DNA from: Cephalothrix simula | Taxonomy: Eukaryota > Nemertea > Palaeonemertea > Archinemertea > Cephalotrichidae | NCBI GenBank assembly: GCA_035591015.1 | Contig: JAXIUW010210953.1 | Location: 1-10,992 of the forward strand | DNA: 10,992 nucleotides | Direction of reading: 5' to 3' | Part shown: in pieces, positions 1-7,893 of the stretch | Numbering within the stretch: the stretch's first letter is position 1 | Layout: the number at the start of each line of letters is the position of its first letter | Notes under the pieces: model-generated | The model's database searches: none | Seen by the model: only the letters and a program-made list of their open reading frames with translations | Told to the model about the DNA's origin: nothing | Made by a program: the position numbers and the translations under genes

Positions 1-831
1 GGCACTTTTTTATTAAAATATATAATACTGTATACATTGTCCGAATTGTATTCACATTCATTCTGCGCTTGACAAAAGCCCAAGAAAGGGCGAAAGCTTG
101 TGCAATATCTGTGTTAGTGGAAATTAAACTTTATTTATTTATTTACGCCCTCTTCTACTCATATTTACTAGAGTCAATAAGCCCCGCGCCGCTATAGACG
201 CACTGGTGCTGATGCTTACGAAGTACTGCGGTATGGCGACGGCCCCTTATACCCTATTTATAGTTAATCCCCAATTTTAATAGAGTTAATAAGGGTAGTA
301 TTTTTTGCTAATTGCCCCTATTTTTTAAGTAAAATGGTAAAAAACTGAACAGCGTCAAAAGACATTGTTACTGGTTTTTCAATTGTTTTAGTTTCGTTGA
401 TTTTACGCTTTAGATCAAATCCTCATTAGAATAGTACTAACCATTGGGGAATCTACATATGGGCATAAGGTCTGCGTTGTGTTGAACTTACGCTGACACG
501 CGTATCATTGTGATATATTCAAAAATCTTGTATAAAACTAAAGAAAATGCAAAATACAGCCTCAAAAGGATCGTTCAAAATTCAATTTACTAGCAAATTG
601 GCTTTCACGCTAAATTAAACCACGTTAGACCGTCTTTTGACCAAAATAAAGATGTTTAGATCAGTAGTTTGAAATAGACGAACACTCGAAAAATGTTAAT
701 GAACACTGCAAAAAGAACATTCAGAATTTAAAATGAGGTTTTTGATATTTTCTATTTTCAAATGAAGATTTTTCTTTAGTTCAGCATTGGCGTTTTTTCT
801 TTATATCATAGCAGCATATTTTAACATACAT
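1..831. other. Non-coding AT-rich stretch with a small CpG-bearing patch
   Basis: No open frame of interest was found on either strand. The only compositional break is at about 180-250, where G+C rises and several CpGs cluster (CCCCGCGCCGC, then GCGG and GCGACGG); it is far too short to call a CpG island. Short related G-run/C-run pieces around 240-325 suggest an old hairpin-prone repeat. I see no promoter, RNA gene or exon here. Confidence 0.6.
131..146. repeat. (TTTA)4 microsatellite
   Basis: Four perfect copies of TTTA directly precede a pyrimidine-rich stretch. This is an ordinary short tandem repeat of animal non-coding DNA, with no sign of function. Confidence 0.85.
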
Positions 832-912
832 TTGGCCACCCAGGCCCCCCAAAAAGTCTTTTTGGTAGATTATTGAAAATTTGATTTGGTTTTTGACTTT
901 TTGGACACCCAG
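832..912. repeat. Nested inverted repeat plus 12-bp direct repeat
   Basis: CCAAAAAGTC at 849-858 has an exact 10-base reverse complement, GACTTTTTGG, at 895-904. The left arm also pairs locally with TTTTTGG at 859-865, so two alternative hairpins are possible. The same block is bracketed by TTGGCCACCCAG (832-843) and TTGGACACCCAG (901-912), which differ at one base. Combined inverted and direct symmetry suggests a fragment of a mobile element or a small template-switch duplication. No protein is encoded here. Confidence 0.7.
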
Positions 913-1237
913 TTGGTCCCACTTAATAGCCTCTGCTTTTTATTGATAATTAAGTGCAATTTTTTGGTACTTTTTCATAAAAAAATAAAACACTAAAAGA
1001 TTTATAAATCACTTAGCATCTTATTAAGCTATCAAGATCTAATTTGGTTCAAATATCTGAAATAATTATTGTCATGTTTTGAGATATCAAAAATTTAGAC
1101 ACAATTTCTTTGAAAACATGATCGTATAATTGCTTAAAATCGCTGCTTGATATAGTAATTATTTAGTAATTAACTATCTGAAAATTTTAATCATTATTTT
1201 TCTTCATTTTTACTTCTTTTAATCTAAAATGGCTTTT

Positions 1238-1330
1238 AAGACTGGTCTTCCACGCACCCCCTCTTGATCTTAAAAATTCTTTACAGACTAGTCTGACACC
1301 CCCTTTTAATTCAACTGTGTAGATTTTCTG
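1238..1330. repeat. Two-copy diverged tandem duplication headed by palindromes
   Basis: The first copy begins AAGACTGGTCTT (1238-1249) and is followed by a CACCCCC run. The second begins CAGACTAGTCTG (1284-1295), a perfect 12-bp palindrome, and is followed by ACACCCCC. The period is about 46 bp, and both copies then drift into T-rich sequence. The second copy merges into the polypyrimidine tract of the exon candidate at 1346, so the duplication may have helped shape that acceptor region. Confidence 0.6.
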
Positions 1331-1345
1331 TATTTTGTTTTTCAG

Positions 1346-1414
1346 TCGGTGCTGTGATAAAAAAAGCTGTGGAAACAGAAATGAAACACCATCCGACCCA
1401 GTAATTATAGATAG
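1346..1414 (+). CDS. Candidate internal exon (69 bp, phase 2-2), partial gene of unknown identity
   Basis: What is seen: a T-rich tract ends in TTTTTCAG at 1338-1345, with possible branch-point motifs upstream. The sequence then runs 69 bp to ATAG|GTAAGTAAAT at 1411-1424, a near-consensus 5' splice site. Frame 2 of the exon (codons from 1347) is open throughout. It encodes a short polar peptide with a CC pair, a third Cys five residues later, and an N-E-T glycosylation sequon. One of the other two frames stops almost at once and the other before the donor. The exon length is a multiple of three and both introns would be phase 2, so it could be skipped without a frameshift. Inference: a small extracellular or secreted-protein exon. 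The domain family is not recognised and no partner exon is confirmed within the window. A minus-strand open frame across this region (1187-1510) looks like a shadow. Confidence 0.35.
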
Positions 1415-1420
1415 GTAAGT
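1415..1420 (+). promoter_or_regulatory. Strong 5' splice-site candidate (ATAG|GTAAGT)
   Basis: The six intron bases match the U1 snRNA consensus GTAAGT exactly, preceded by AG. This is one of the best donor-like sites in the window that also has a credible acceptor at exon distance upstream. Confidence 0.4.
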
Positions 1421-1557
1421 AAATAATATATTCTTTAATTTAACCGAGCCCGTGCTCAGAGCTATGTAAGTTGTATAAGAATGCTGCTTTTCGAAAATGT
1501 TTGACATCAAAATGCAGAATCGAGTGTCATTGGGGAGTCGAGACAGTGTATAGAGAT

Positions 1558-2000
1558 TTAGTATTGGTTTAGTAATTCATCGTAGCCGTATTTATAATGC
1601 TTTAGTACTGGATTAGTAATTACTTATCATCTCGAAGCCGTCTTTATATGATTAATTAAAGACGTTACTAAAGTGTGACTAGAATTAGAATACTTATTTT
1701 AATATATGCTAAAATTATAAAGAGCAAGCAATATTAGTAACAGATTAGTAATAATTTAAAGAAATCAGCACAATAATCTCGAGGTAGTTTAACCTTGATT
1801 GATTAAATAGGTTACTAAAATCTTACTAGAACTCTTATTCAAATATATGAGTATATTAGTCCCAGATTAGTACTGATTTTAAGCTCTCATCGTTATTATT
1901 AATATGGTACTAATTATCAAAACCATGCATATATGTATTTAGTAACAGTAAATGTACAGTCAAATATATCATTGATACTAAACTGTCACTAAACAATTCA
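1558..2000. repeat. Decayed tandem array, unit about 120-130 bp
   Basis: The head motif TTAGTnnnnGnTTAGTAnT recurs at 1558, 1602, 1734 and 1856, with a shorter relative at 1939. The units beginning at 1602 (132 bp) and 1734 (122 bp) align along their whole length. Both contain ATCTCGA(A/G)G, a TGATT(A/G)ATTAAA block, GTTACTAAA, ACTAGAA and a trailing AATATATG. The 1558 unit is a 44-bp truncated copy. The last unit contains GATACTAAACTGTCACTAAA, related to the ACTAAA...ACTA block of the others. This is an old minisatellite or satellite-like array, or the tandem core of a mobile element. No coding potential is associated with it. Confidence 0.7.
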
Positions 2001-2423
2001 TTAGCTGAACTGACTTGGGCATAATATTTCGGTAGACTTTCAGTAAGCTGTACCACTTTTTTGTTTGTATCTGCATGATCAGGGGAAGTTTTTATTTTCC
2101 CTTTTTTCAGATTATCCTGTCGCGATTTAATTGGGGTCATTAAATCCCTTGGGCGTATGCTTTCTCACCACCTGTCACAGAATTTCAAGTTCGTGTTTTT
2201 ATTTTTGCAAAACCTGCTCATGACTTCATGTGGTCGTTGGCCATCAGTGAACCGCATCACATCATCTACGACCGCCGAGTGTTCGGTTCATATGTCACTG
2301 TATTTAGTTCCATCTTTGGATATAATGAATTATTCATCAATAATTAGTTCTATCTGAAATTAACATCTACTTTATAAATTATATTACCAAAACCATGTGT
2401 GCAGGCTGCATGGTTTGCTTTGC
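2001..2423. other. No gene seen
   Basis: Two short open frames (1910-2140 on minus, 2157-2357 on plus) have no recognisable motif and are expected by chance at this base composition. No RNA gene or clear repeat was found. Confidence 0.5.
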
Positions 2424-2530
2424 TCTCCGGAGGGGGAGCCGACATAATATAGCTCAATCACAGTAGCGTACCCAGAGGGGGCATGGATGCATCGATTGCG
2501 CCCCCTGAAATTTGGGATTGCACCTCAAAT
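2424..2530. mobile_element. Dispersed-repeat fragment with G-run/C-run hairpin
   Basis: A locally GC-rich stretch contains CTCCGGAGGGGGAG, then the phrase AGTAGCGTACCCAGAGGGGGC (GTACCCAG at 2468-2475). AGGGGGC at 2476-2482 pairs perfectly with GCCCCCT at 2500-2506, and CCCTGAAATTTGGGA follows. From general experience, sequences of the form 'gcgtacccaggggggc...gccccccctgaaattt' occur in abundant repeats of several marine invertebrate genomes. I recognise the style but cannot name the family. The borders are not defined and no target-site duplication is visible. Confidence 0.45.
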
Positions 2531-3300
2531 TTAGGGCTGTGCCAAGTTGTAGTACTTCCATCTATTCATCTATTCATACGAATCGGTGGCCATCTCTTAG
2601 TTTAGTTTTCGCGCCCGTTTTTATTGCCAGTAAATTCCAGGGTATTTTTTGGCTTGCGGGGTGCATCTTGGATTTGGATTTTCCTCAAAACGATGACGAT
2701 GGGCACCCACTTTTTATACATTTTTAGAAAGCTGAAAGCATGGGCCTTTGAATGGTGTATGATACATTTCCACTGATTGAATATTTCGGGTCGAAAAAGG
2801 GCCTCAAATGAGATATGAAACACTGTTTAAACCAAAATATATTTTGGCACTATTTCTATCTATCATCTACGAATTTGCTCTCATTGTCTGTTTCAAAATC
2901 GCTGTTGTACACCCATTATGCCATTTTAAAACATCGTTTGTAGTGGAGCCGGATTAGGTAGATAATCCCTTAAATGGCGATGTGACTTTAGCCCCAATCC
3001 CCTTATCCTATCTAGCGTTAATGCAAACTGTGTTCTAAGCGCCTTGTCAGCCATTTACGAGTTGTGACTTTAGCAACATTTAATTCTTAATAATCTAAAA
3101 TCGCTCTAAAATGTCAAAATTTACTGTAGATGGAACAGATAAACTAAGCTGGCGTGCATTAGTTACTCTCTTTTCCTGAACGGCAGAAGCACGTTGATTT
3201 AAAAATATCGACTGTTTTCCTGAAATAATTTTAATGAAACAATCTGTTAGTTATTCCTAATATGTTAAATTTTATCGAAATTTCATTTTTCACACATGGG
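2531..3300. other. No gene seen; minor direct and inverted repeats
   Basis: The overlapping open frames at 2512-2727 (+) and 2602-2823 (-) have no motif. Minor structures are GGATTA/TAATCC, a perfect 6-bp stem at 2951-2968, and TGTGACTTTAGC repeated at 2981-2992 and 3063-3074. Nothing here supports a gene. Confidence 0.5.
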
Positions 3301-3322
3301 ATCATGCACATGATGGCCTCGA

Positions 3323-3333
3323 TGGTCGAGTGG
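3323..3333 (+). promoter_or_regulatory. RNA polymerase III A box
   Basis: TGGTCGAGTGG agrees with TRGYNNARNNG at every constrained position. It is the internal promoter half of the SINE head. Confidence 0.7.
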
Positions 3334-3360
3334 TTAAAGGCACTGAACTAGACGTAGGTC

Positions 3361-3370
3361 ATGACGTCAT
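3361..3370. promoter_or_regulatory. Perfect palindrome ATGACGTCAT (CRE-like)
   Basis: The full cyclic-AMP response element core TGACGTCA occurs at 3362-3369, inside the variable-arm region of the SINE head. It could simply be a hairpin of the tRNA-like fold. A role as a CREB/ATF site is inference only. Confidence 0.35.
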
Positions 3371-3540
3371 AAAATCCTTCGTCATGGCTTGCGTGAGTTC
3401 TAGTCTTACCATCGGCTAATCGCGATAGGCAGATACTGGGTGCCCCGGGCAGCGTTAAAAAAGTGGAACTCAGTGCACCTCATATGGGCTTGCCCTTTGG
3501 GATAAAAACCCCGACTCTAGTGGCAAGAATTCATGGATGG

Positions 3541-3690
3541 ATATTTTCGCCAGCGATGGTGACTCAAGAACAGCCTTTAGCCTAAGATTTCAACTTCAGG
3601 CAAATATAGGCTATCGATGGTGAAAATATTCGCCTGCGAACAGATATCAGAGCGAGGTGACTCTAGAACAGCCTTTAAGGCTGATTGTGG
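3541..3690. repeat. Imperfect direct duplication with internal hairpin, just after the SINE
   Basis: GGTGACTCAAGAACAGCCTT at 3558-3577 recurs as GGTGACTCTAGAACAGCCTT at 3656-3675, one difference in 20, spaced 98 bp. Each copy is preceded by an ATATT(TT)CGCC block (3541 and 3628). CAGGCAAATAT at 3597 is an imperfect inverted match to ATATTCGCCTG ending at 3637. It could be the 3' part of a composite element of which the SINE is the head, or an independent local duplication. Confidence 0.6.
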
Positions 3691-3699
3691 CGTTAATAT

Positions 3700-4526
3700 T
3701 CCCTATTAAAGAGTTATGGGTAGCCAGTTCAGAGGCATTCTATTACTGCAACGTTTTAATTTATTAATATCTCATCTGGTCGCATTAAATCATGTAAATA
3801 TTTCCTCTATAATTTAATGGCGAATTGACTCAGTCGAGTTTGCTTGTTTGACAATGCGAATGTTGGGCGGAAGTCATTGTCGCGGTTTGATTGTCTCACG
3901 GTTACATTTCAATCCGGTATCACTGTAAAAAATCAATCTTCATCTTGATTATCTTCTCCATCCTTTTGATTTTTATTATTTCCTTTATGTCAAGTAGTGT
4001 ACGTACAACCCCTTGATTCGGAAAACATGGACTCAACTTGCTATCTTCATGAATTGAACATGCTACTGTGCATTATGGCAAACTGGGGTGCGCACTAAAA
4101 TCAATTTGGTTCATTGAAAGATCACTTTAGTGCACCTGATTCAGCCTGATTCCACGGGCTTGATCAAAATTCGCCAAAGAAAACGTAAATAAAATTAGAT
4201 GTAACTTAAATAACAAGTTCCCGCTAAAAATCTATAAATTTTTGGATTGGGATTTTTCAAGTCGGGTGAGGTGGAAAATGTTAAACTTTGCCCCAATGAG
4301 TGGGTGACACCAGCCTATTGCATATGGTAATTGGAAATGAAACCTGCGCATATATTTGACTTCATTTTATACCCTTTTCAAAAAATGTAAAACTTTAGGG
4401 GGGACCTTTTCCCTGAAATATAATGAGCTCCATGGGTAGCGGAAAATGATGGTCCATTCTGTCATTGTGTTTGAAATATGGAAGATTGGGTGGTGAAAGC
4501 CTTATTGTTCCCTTCGACTTTTGCAG
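3700..4526. other. No gene seen; one hairpin
   Basis: Anonymous AT-rich sequence. The only clear structure is an inverted repeat at 4087-4136: GGTGC(GC)ACTAAA on the left pairs with TTTAGTGCACC on the right across about 27 bases, an 11-bp stem with a 2-base bulge. No open frame or RNA gene is supported. Confidence 0.5.
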
Positions 4527-4646
4527 GGACACAGGTTAAATGTGGATGTTCGCTGTGGAGAAAACGTCTATTTAAGCCAAAACATCTCCCAAAAGGGGCA
4601 TCATGTAACTAATAATCGCTGGCCTTTATTCATAAACTGCTCATCA
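4527..4646 (+). CDS. Weak candidate 3' exon, ambiguous frame
   Basis: The pyrimidine-rich acceptor CTTATTGTTCCCTTCGACTTTTGCAG ends at 4526. Downstream, two frames stay open: one for about 40 codons to TAG near 4645 and another for about 28 codons to TAA near 4611. Both give protein-like peptides with Cys residues. No donor follows at a sensible distance, so only a terminal exon would fit, and no AATAAA signal is close downstream. A chance occurrence is more likely than not. Confidence 0.15.
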
Positions 4647-4649
4647 TAG

Positions 4650-5298
4650 AATTATGTGAAAATCAAATCGTACTTTACTGTCCCTTGTGATATTAGAATA
4701 TCAATATTGTTCAAATCCCTCTATAGTTTCTATATACATCGCTCTATAAAGCAGCAGGTCTCTTGTTTTTCCCATGTGACTTAATTGGGACCCTTGGGAG
4801 AGGACATGGTATGTCCCGGGCTAATTCTATTACCCCAGTGAGTAATCAGACGGCCCTGAATGAGATCAGAAATTACTTTCAGTTAGTTACTGGAGAACAC
4901 TGTCCAGAAGTTCATTAGGATGCAGATAGCTCACTAATAGACTAGAGTTCACATTAACAGCCGAACAAGTAGTGAATTTAATCTGAAGTGTTTCGGTGAT
5001 GACTTGAAAATCATTTAGGTCCGACTTATGTCTTGAAAAACCTAATGTGCATCTAGAAGAGAAATGAGTCTTTAATTCCTGTAATCCGACAAAATGAGTT
5101 TTAGTGTTTCCAGTTAAGAGAAGTCATTTGAATAAATACATTTAGAACTTTAAAAGTCATGCTAAATTTGCAAAGAATGTGGTTCATACCATACAAATTT
5201 TGGCTTTATTTATATTATTCCAAACACATGTTATTTTTGAGCTTACTTTGCTAGATCTTTAATAATTTTCTCAGTTTTTAGAACTTTTATCTAAATCA
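4650..5298. other. No gene seen
   Basis: No open frame, RNA gene or strong repeat was found. Splice-like CCCCAGTGAGT near 4840 lacks a credible upstream acceptor and open frame. Confidence 0.5.
4802..4816. repeat. Perfect hairpin GGACAT-GGT-ATGTCC
   Basis: A 6-bp perfect stem with a 3-base loop, flanked by further G and C runs (GGGACCC before, CCCGGG after). It may be part of an old repeat. No function can be inferred. Confidence 0.5.
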
Positions 5299-5355
5299 AA
5301 GGGAATACTAAAACGTGGAGGAACAACCTTGTTTTTGCTGTTACAATGAAAGAGC
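5299..5355 (+). repeat. Dispersed repeat, copy 1
   Basis: The segment from AGGGAATACTAAAACG to TTGCTGTTACA aligns to 7226-7270 in the same orientation, with about 36 of 46 positions identical and one gap. Similarity fades into C-rich sequence (GAGCCCC here, GAACACCCCC there). Two copies about 1.9 kb apart point to a dispersed repeat family of unknown type. Confidence 0.6.
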
Positions 5356-5362
5356 CCCTCTC

Positions 5363-5383
5363 TCCGAATTTAAAAAATTCGGA
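5363..5383. repeat. Perfect 9-bp hairpin TCCGAATTT-AAA-AAATTCGGA
   Basis: A perfect inverted repeat with a 3-base loop, immediately after dispersed-repeat copy 1. Copy 2 at the matching place has only CCCGAAAAAG, so the hairpin is either specific to this copy or lost from the other. Confidence 0.7.
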
Positions 5384-6510
5384 AAGTGTAACGTAAAAAT
5401 GGAGGATGATCTTCTAGTTTTGATTTAAGGGGTTGCCTTTCCTTCGCGTTTCTTTACTCCCTCTGATCTAGGGCTTTGAGATTATTTCTTCCTTATAGAT
5501 ATCGAGAACGATATACATTTCATGAAGTTATGATTATTATTGTATCATATTCCTCAGGGATATAATTGGTCAATTTGTCTTGATTTTTTTGAAATTAAGG
5601 TGCTATCATTTTTATTTTCAACGCCTACTTTATGGCTCGTCTTTTTACTTAGGTTTTTATTTCCTGATCTTTTGTTTACGTGACGAGATAATCGTTATAA
5701 TAGCAATGCTTGCTCATTGTAATTGCGTTTTTAAACTTTCGAATGCTTCGAATATTTTATTTTCGAAAATGAAATCCGAGAAATAGGTGTGGGTAACGAC
5801 TCCAATGCGGGTTAATTTTTGTCTCACTTACATGGCAAAGATCTGTCTGTCATTATCAAGATATGCTTTACCTTTTCTTTTTGGCCAGATAAAAACGGAA
5901 GCCATTTTCCAAGCAATTTGAACTTATAATTGGAAAAAGGTAAAGTTTGAATTGGCCACTCTCCTATATCATAGAAATTAATTCTGAAGTCTTGACAAAG
6001 AATTCAATTTCCAGATCCAAATTCTTTTTGTTTTTGTGATAAATCTTTATACTGTATACTGTATATTGTAGAAAGACAAATTAAGAAAGAAGCATACCCC
6101 AAAACTGAACCCGAAAAATTAATGAGTAGCACCAAAATGAAAATCAGTATTTACAAATTGCTCTTTCGGAATACGGTCTTTTTCAATTTTAATGACGACC
6201 TTATAGAAGGACGTTCTATTTATAATTTTTCGTGCTGTGTACTGTACATTTCATTGGGCACTTCGGTGCTAAAATAATCTATGTCTGGTTGAGTGTTGCT
6301 AAATCGCTTTAGCTCCAATCTATTGATTAAGAACATCAGATCAAATTATTTTTCAGCACTACCTATGTATACAAACATATTTGCCGTATGTAAGACTTAG
6401 ATTCATGCACAATTAAATATCTCATTACATTTTTAATAAACAAGTCCCAGTACCCATAATTCAATCTTCAACAAGCTTTAAGGTATACTTTGTAAGGTAA
6501 TTTATCTTTT
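5384..6510. other. No gene seen
   Basis: The open frame at 5580-5786 (+) is hydrophobic by virtue of T-rich codons only and has no motif. A short TACTGTA tandem lies at 6049-6068. A TTTTTCAG acceptor near 6354 faces a TATGTAAGA donor only 31 bp later and is not convincing as an exon. Confidence 0.5.
5866..5945. repeat. 11-bp inverted repeat CTTTACCTTTT / AAAAGGTAAAG
   Basis: The arms at 5866-5876 and 5935-5945 are exact reverse complements, separated by 58 bp. Inside, TTTTCCA (5915-5921) pairs with TGGAAAA (5931-5937), so a cruciform or a nested pair of hairpins is possible. No coding signal lies between the arms. Confidence 0.6.
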
Positions 6511-6514
6511 TTTA

Positions 6515-6551
6515 ATATTTGATATTTGGATATTTGGATATTTGATATTTT
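6515..6551. repeat. Degenerate octamer array (GATATTTG)3
   Basis: Three perfect GATATTTG units at 6521-6544 are flanked by partial units (ATATTT before, ATATTTT after). This is a simple minisatellite; the open frame beginning at 6526 starts inside it. Confidence 0.8.
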
Positions 6552-6642
6552 CATTCTTTCAAATATCATATATCATCTGCTTATCTTTGGAGTCGTATTT
6601 TTATATTCTTTTTCTACACTCTTCTCTCACAATTCCCCTAAG

Positions 6643-6766
6643 AACATTGGAAGAAAACGTACTATCTTATCTTCTTTATTTCCCACTGGGCCACTGATGA
6701 CCATTATGTTTTACGCTATATTAGTGATACCGGTACATATCCCAAGATCCTTGTTCGTAGGGCAAG
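6643..6766 (+). CDS. Weak candidate exon, possibly Frag1/DRAM/Sfk1-like
   Basis: A long pyrimidine tract (about 6600-6638) ends in CCCCTAAG at 6642, and CAAG|GTGTGAG at 6763-6773 could be the donor, giving a 124-bp exon. Two frames are open across it. One encodes ISDTGTYP at codons 6720-6743, preceded by a hydrophobic run; this matches the conserved (P)YISDTGxxPPE segment of the Frag1/DRAM/Sfk1 (TMEM150) membrane-protein family, with Arg in place of the usual first Pro. The other frame gives a hydrophobic segment, then PRSLFVGQG, which resembles what normally follows PPES in that family. If both resemblances are real, a frameshift separates them and the copy is broken. An eight-residue match found by reading could also be coincidence. 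Confidence 0.25.
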
Positions 6767-6772
6767 GTGTGA

Positions 6773-7763
6773 GCCCTTACCATCCCTTGGGCCCATTCCC
6801 ACACTGAGCTGACAAGTTTCATGGTCCCCAAGAGAGACGTCGAGATCCGTATGGAGGATATTTTGTATTCTATTTTCCCTATTCGCTTGTCAGAAAGATA
6901 TTTTTGCATGATTGGTCACTCATGTAATGGGTATTTGGAGGTGATTTCCAGCCTCAGAATAGATATCAACAAAATTGATAAATTATTTGAAGAAAGTTGC
7001 TTAGCAGAAGAAAAAAGGAAATGAATTTGGCAGATGTCATTTACTTTGAATCAGAGCACGGTAGACTGGTTTACAATAAATTCTTGTCAACGCTTTTTTC
7101 TTGGCTTCAAAGAGTAATTCGTCATTTTGAATTAATTTATCTTCATTTTAAAGTCAAACATAATACACATGTAGTAGATTTAAACGGATTTAAAAACTGC
7201 CATACCCTTTTTGTCATGAGTTCGGAGGGAGTAGTAAAACGCGAGAGAATAGCCTTGCTTTGCTGTTACATTTTTGTGAACACCCCCGCCCGAAAAAGTA
7301 ATAAGCTTTCTAGTATAAAACGAGGATTATAAAAGAAATCTTGGCTTTTCTTCAGTAAATGCTTTGTTAGCCCACAATTTATAGAGAAAGTGATGCTTGT
7401 AATTATATATTATAAATTGTTTTCATCTCTTTCTTGTAATTATTTTGTTTTTAAAGATGTGTATTCGGTCTCTGAAGAATCGAAAAATAATTTTTTATCC
7501 TCCAGTGAATTGGTTAACAAACATCCCGGAAGTTGTTTCTAATTCTCTAAAGATGCGCGCGCATTATTGTATCAGATTACAACCTCCCAGAAGTGGATGT
7601 TTTTTATCAAGAATCTCGACCACAATTTGATCTTTTTGGTCACTTTAAGGTGACTTGGGAATCTGTAACTGATAAAAACATCTCTCCCAGTGCTTCTTCT
7701 TCTGATAACATATTAAAGGGATCATGTCGAACGGCAAATGTTATCACTGATCATTCAATTTAG
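6773..7763 (+). pseudogene. Coding-like region in several frames, possible decayed gene of unknown family
   Basis: Segment 1 is open from 6773 (ATG at 6821) to TGA at 7022-7024 and is rich in charged and hydrophobic residues. Segment 2 is in another frame, open from 6991; it overlaps segment 1 at an A-rich run (7009-7020), where a one-base slip would join them. It runs to TAA at 7330-7332 and then continues in the same frame to TAA at 7540-7542. Segment 3 shifts frame and is open from 7551 to TAG at 7761-7763, with a Ser-rich stretch (SPSASSSDN). No domain is recognised. Against this reading, open runs of about 110 codons are roughly expected once by chance in a window of this size and composition, and part of segment 2 (7225-7283) is a dispersed repeat. 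Acceptor-like TTTTTAAAG (7456) and TTCTCTAAAG (7552) would permit an intron-split alternative. Confidence 0.25.
7225..7283 (+). repeat. Dispersed repeat, copy 2
   Basis: Aligns in the same orientation with 5299-5355, sharing AGGGA-TA-TAAAACG, CCTTG and TTTGCTGTTACA. It lies inside the coding-like region at 6991-7332, so that open frame includes non-genic repeat sequence. Confidence 0.6.
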
Positions 7764-7893
7764 ATTGTCATAGTTTCATCTGACTCCATATTTGCTACAG
7801 ATAAAGCAATAATCAACTGCATCAGGGGCAATTGCGACCCCTTTATCTGACTAGTGGATTATAGATAATTACTCCCTAGTCCTTTATTTTCAG

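Larger units (their letters stand above)
3316..3535 (+). mobile_element. tRNA-derived SINE-like element (tRNA head plus unrelated body)
   Basis: Head: TGGTCGAGTGG at 3323-3333 fits the RNA polymerase III A-box consensus exactly and is followed by TTAAAGGC, as in tRNA-Leu/Ser-type D arms. GTGAG-TTCTAGT-CTTAC at 3393-3409 folds as a 5-bp T stem with a 7-base loop; its B box, GTTCTAGTC, has one mismatch at the conserved purine. The A-to-B distance is long, consistent with a type II tRNA with a large variable arm, but the acceptor stem is only partly complementary, so this is not a working tRNA gene. Body: non-tRNA sequence continues with GTGCCCCGGGCAGC, a GGGCTTGCCC hairpin (3487-3496) and a terminal ATGGATGGAT. 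The 3' end and target-site duplication are uncertain. The family is not recognised. Confidence 0.65.

Noticed and set aside
1187-1510. 107-codon minus-strand open frame
   Set aside because: Runs of this length are roughly expected by chance in 11 kb at this composition. It crosses the better-supported plus-strand exon and the tandem palindromes, and has no motif.
3316-3421. Functional tRNA gene
   Set aside because: The A box is perfect and the T arm pairs, but the acceptor stem does not pair properly, no clean anticodon arm forms, and the B box lacks its conserved purine.
5820-5835. Minus-strand donor CAT|GTAAGTGAG at 5824-5832
   Set aside because: No polypyrimidine acceptor at a reasonable distance upstream on that strand.
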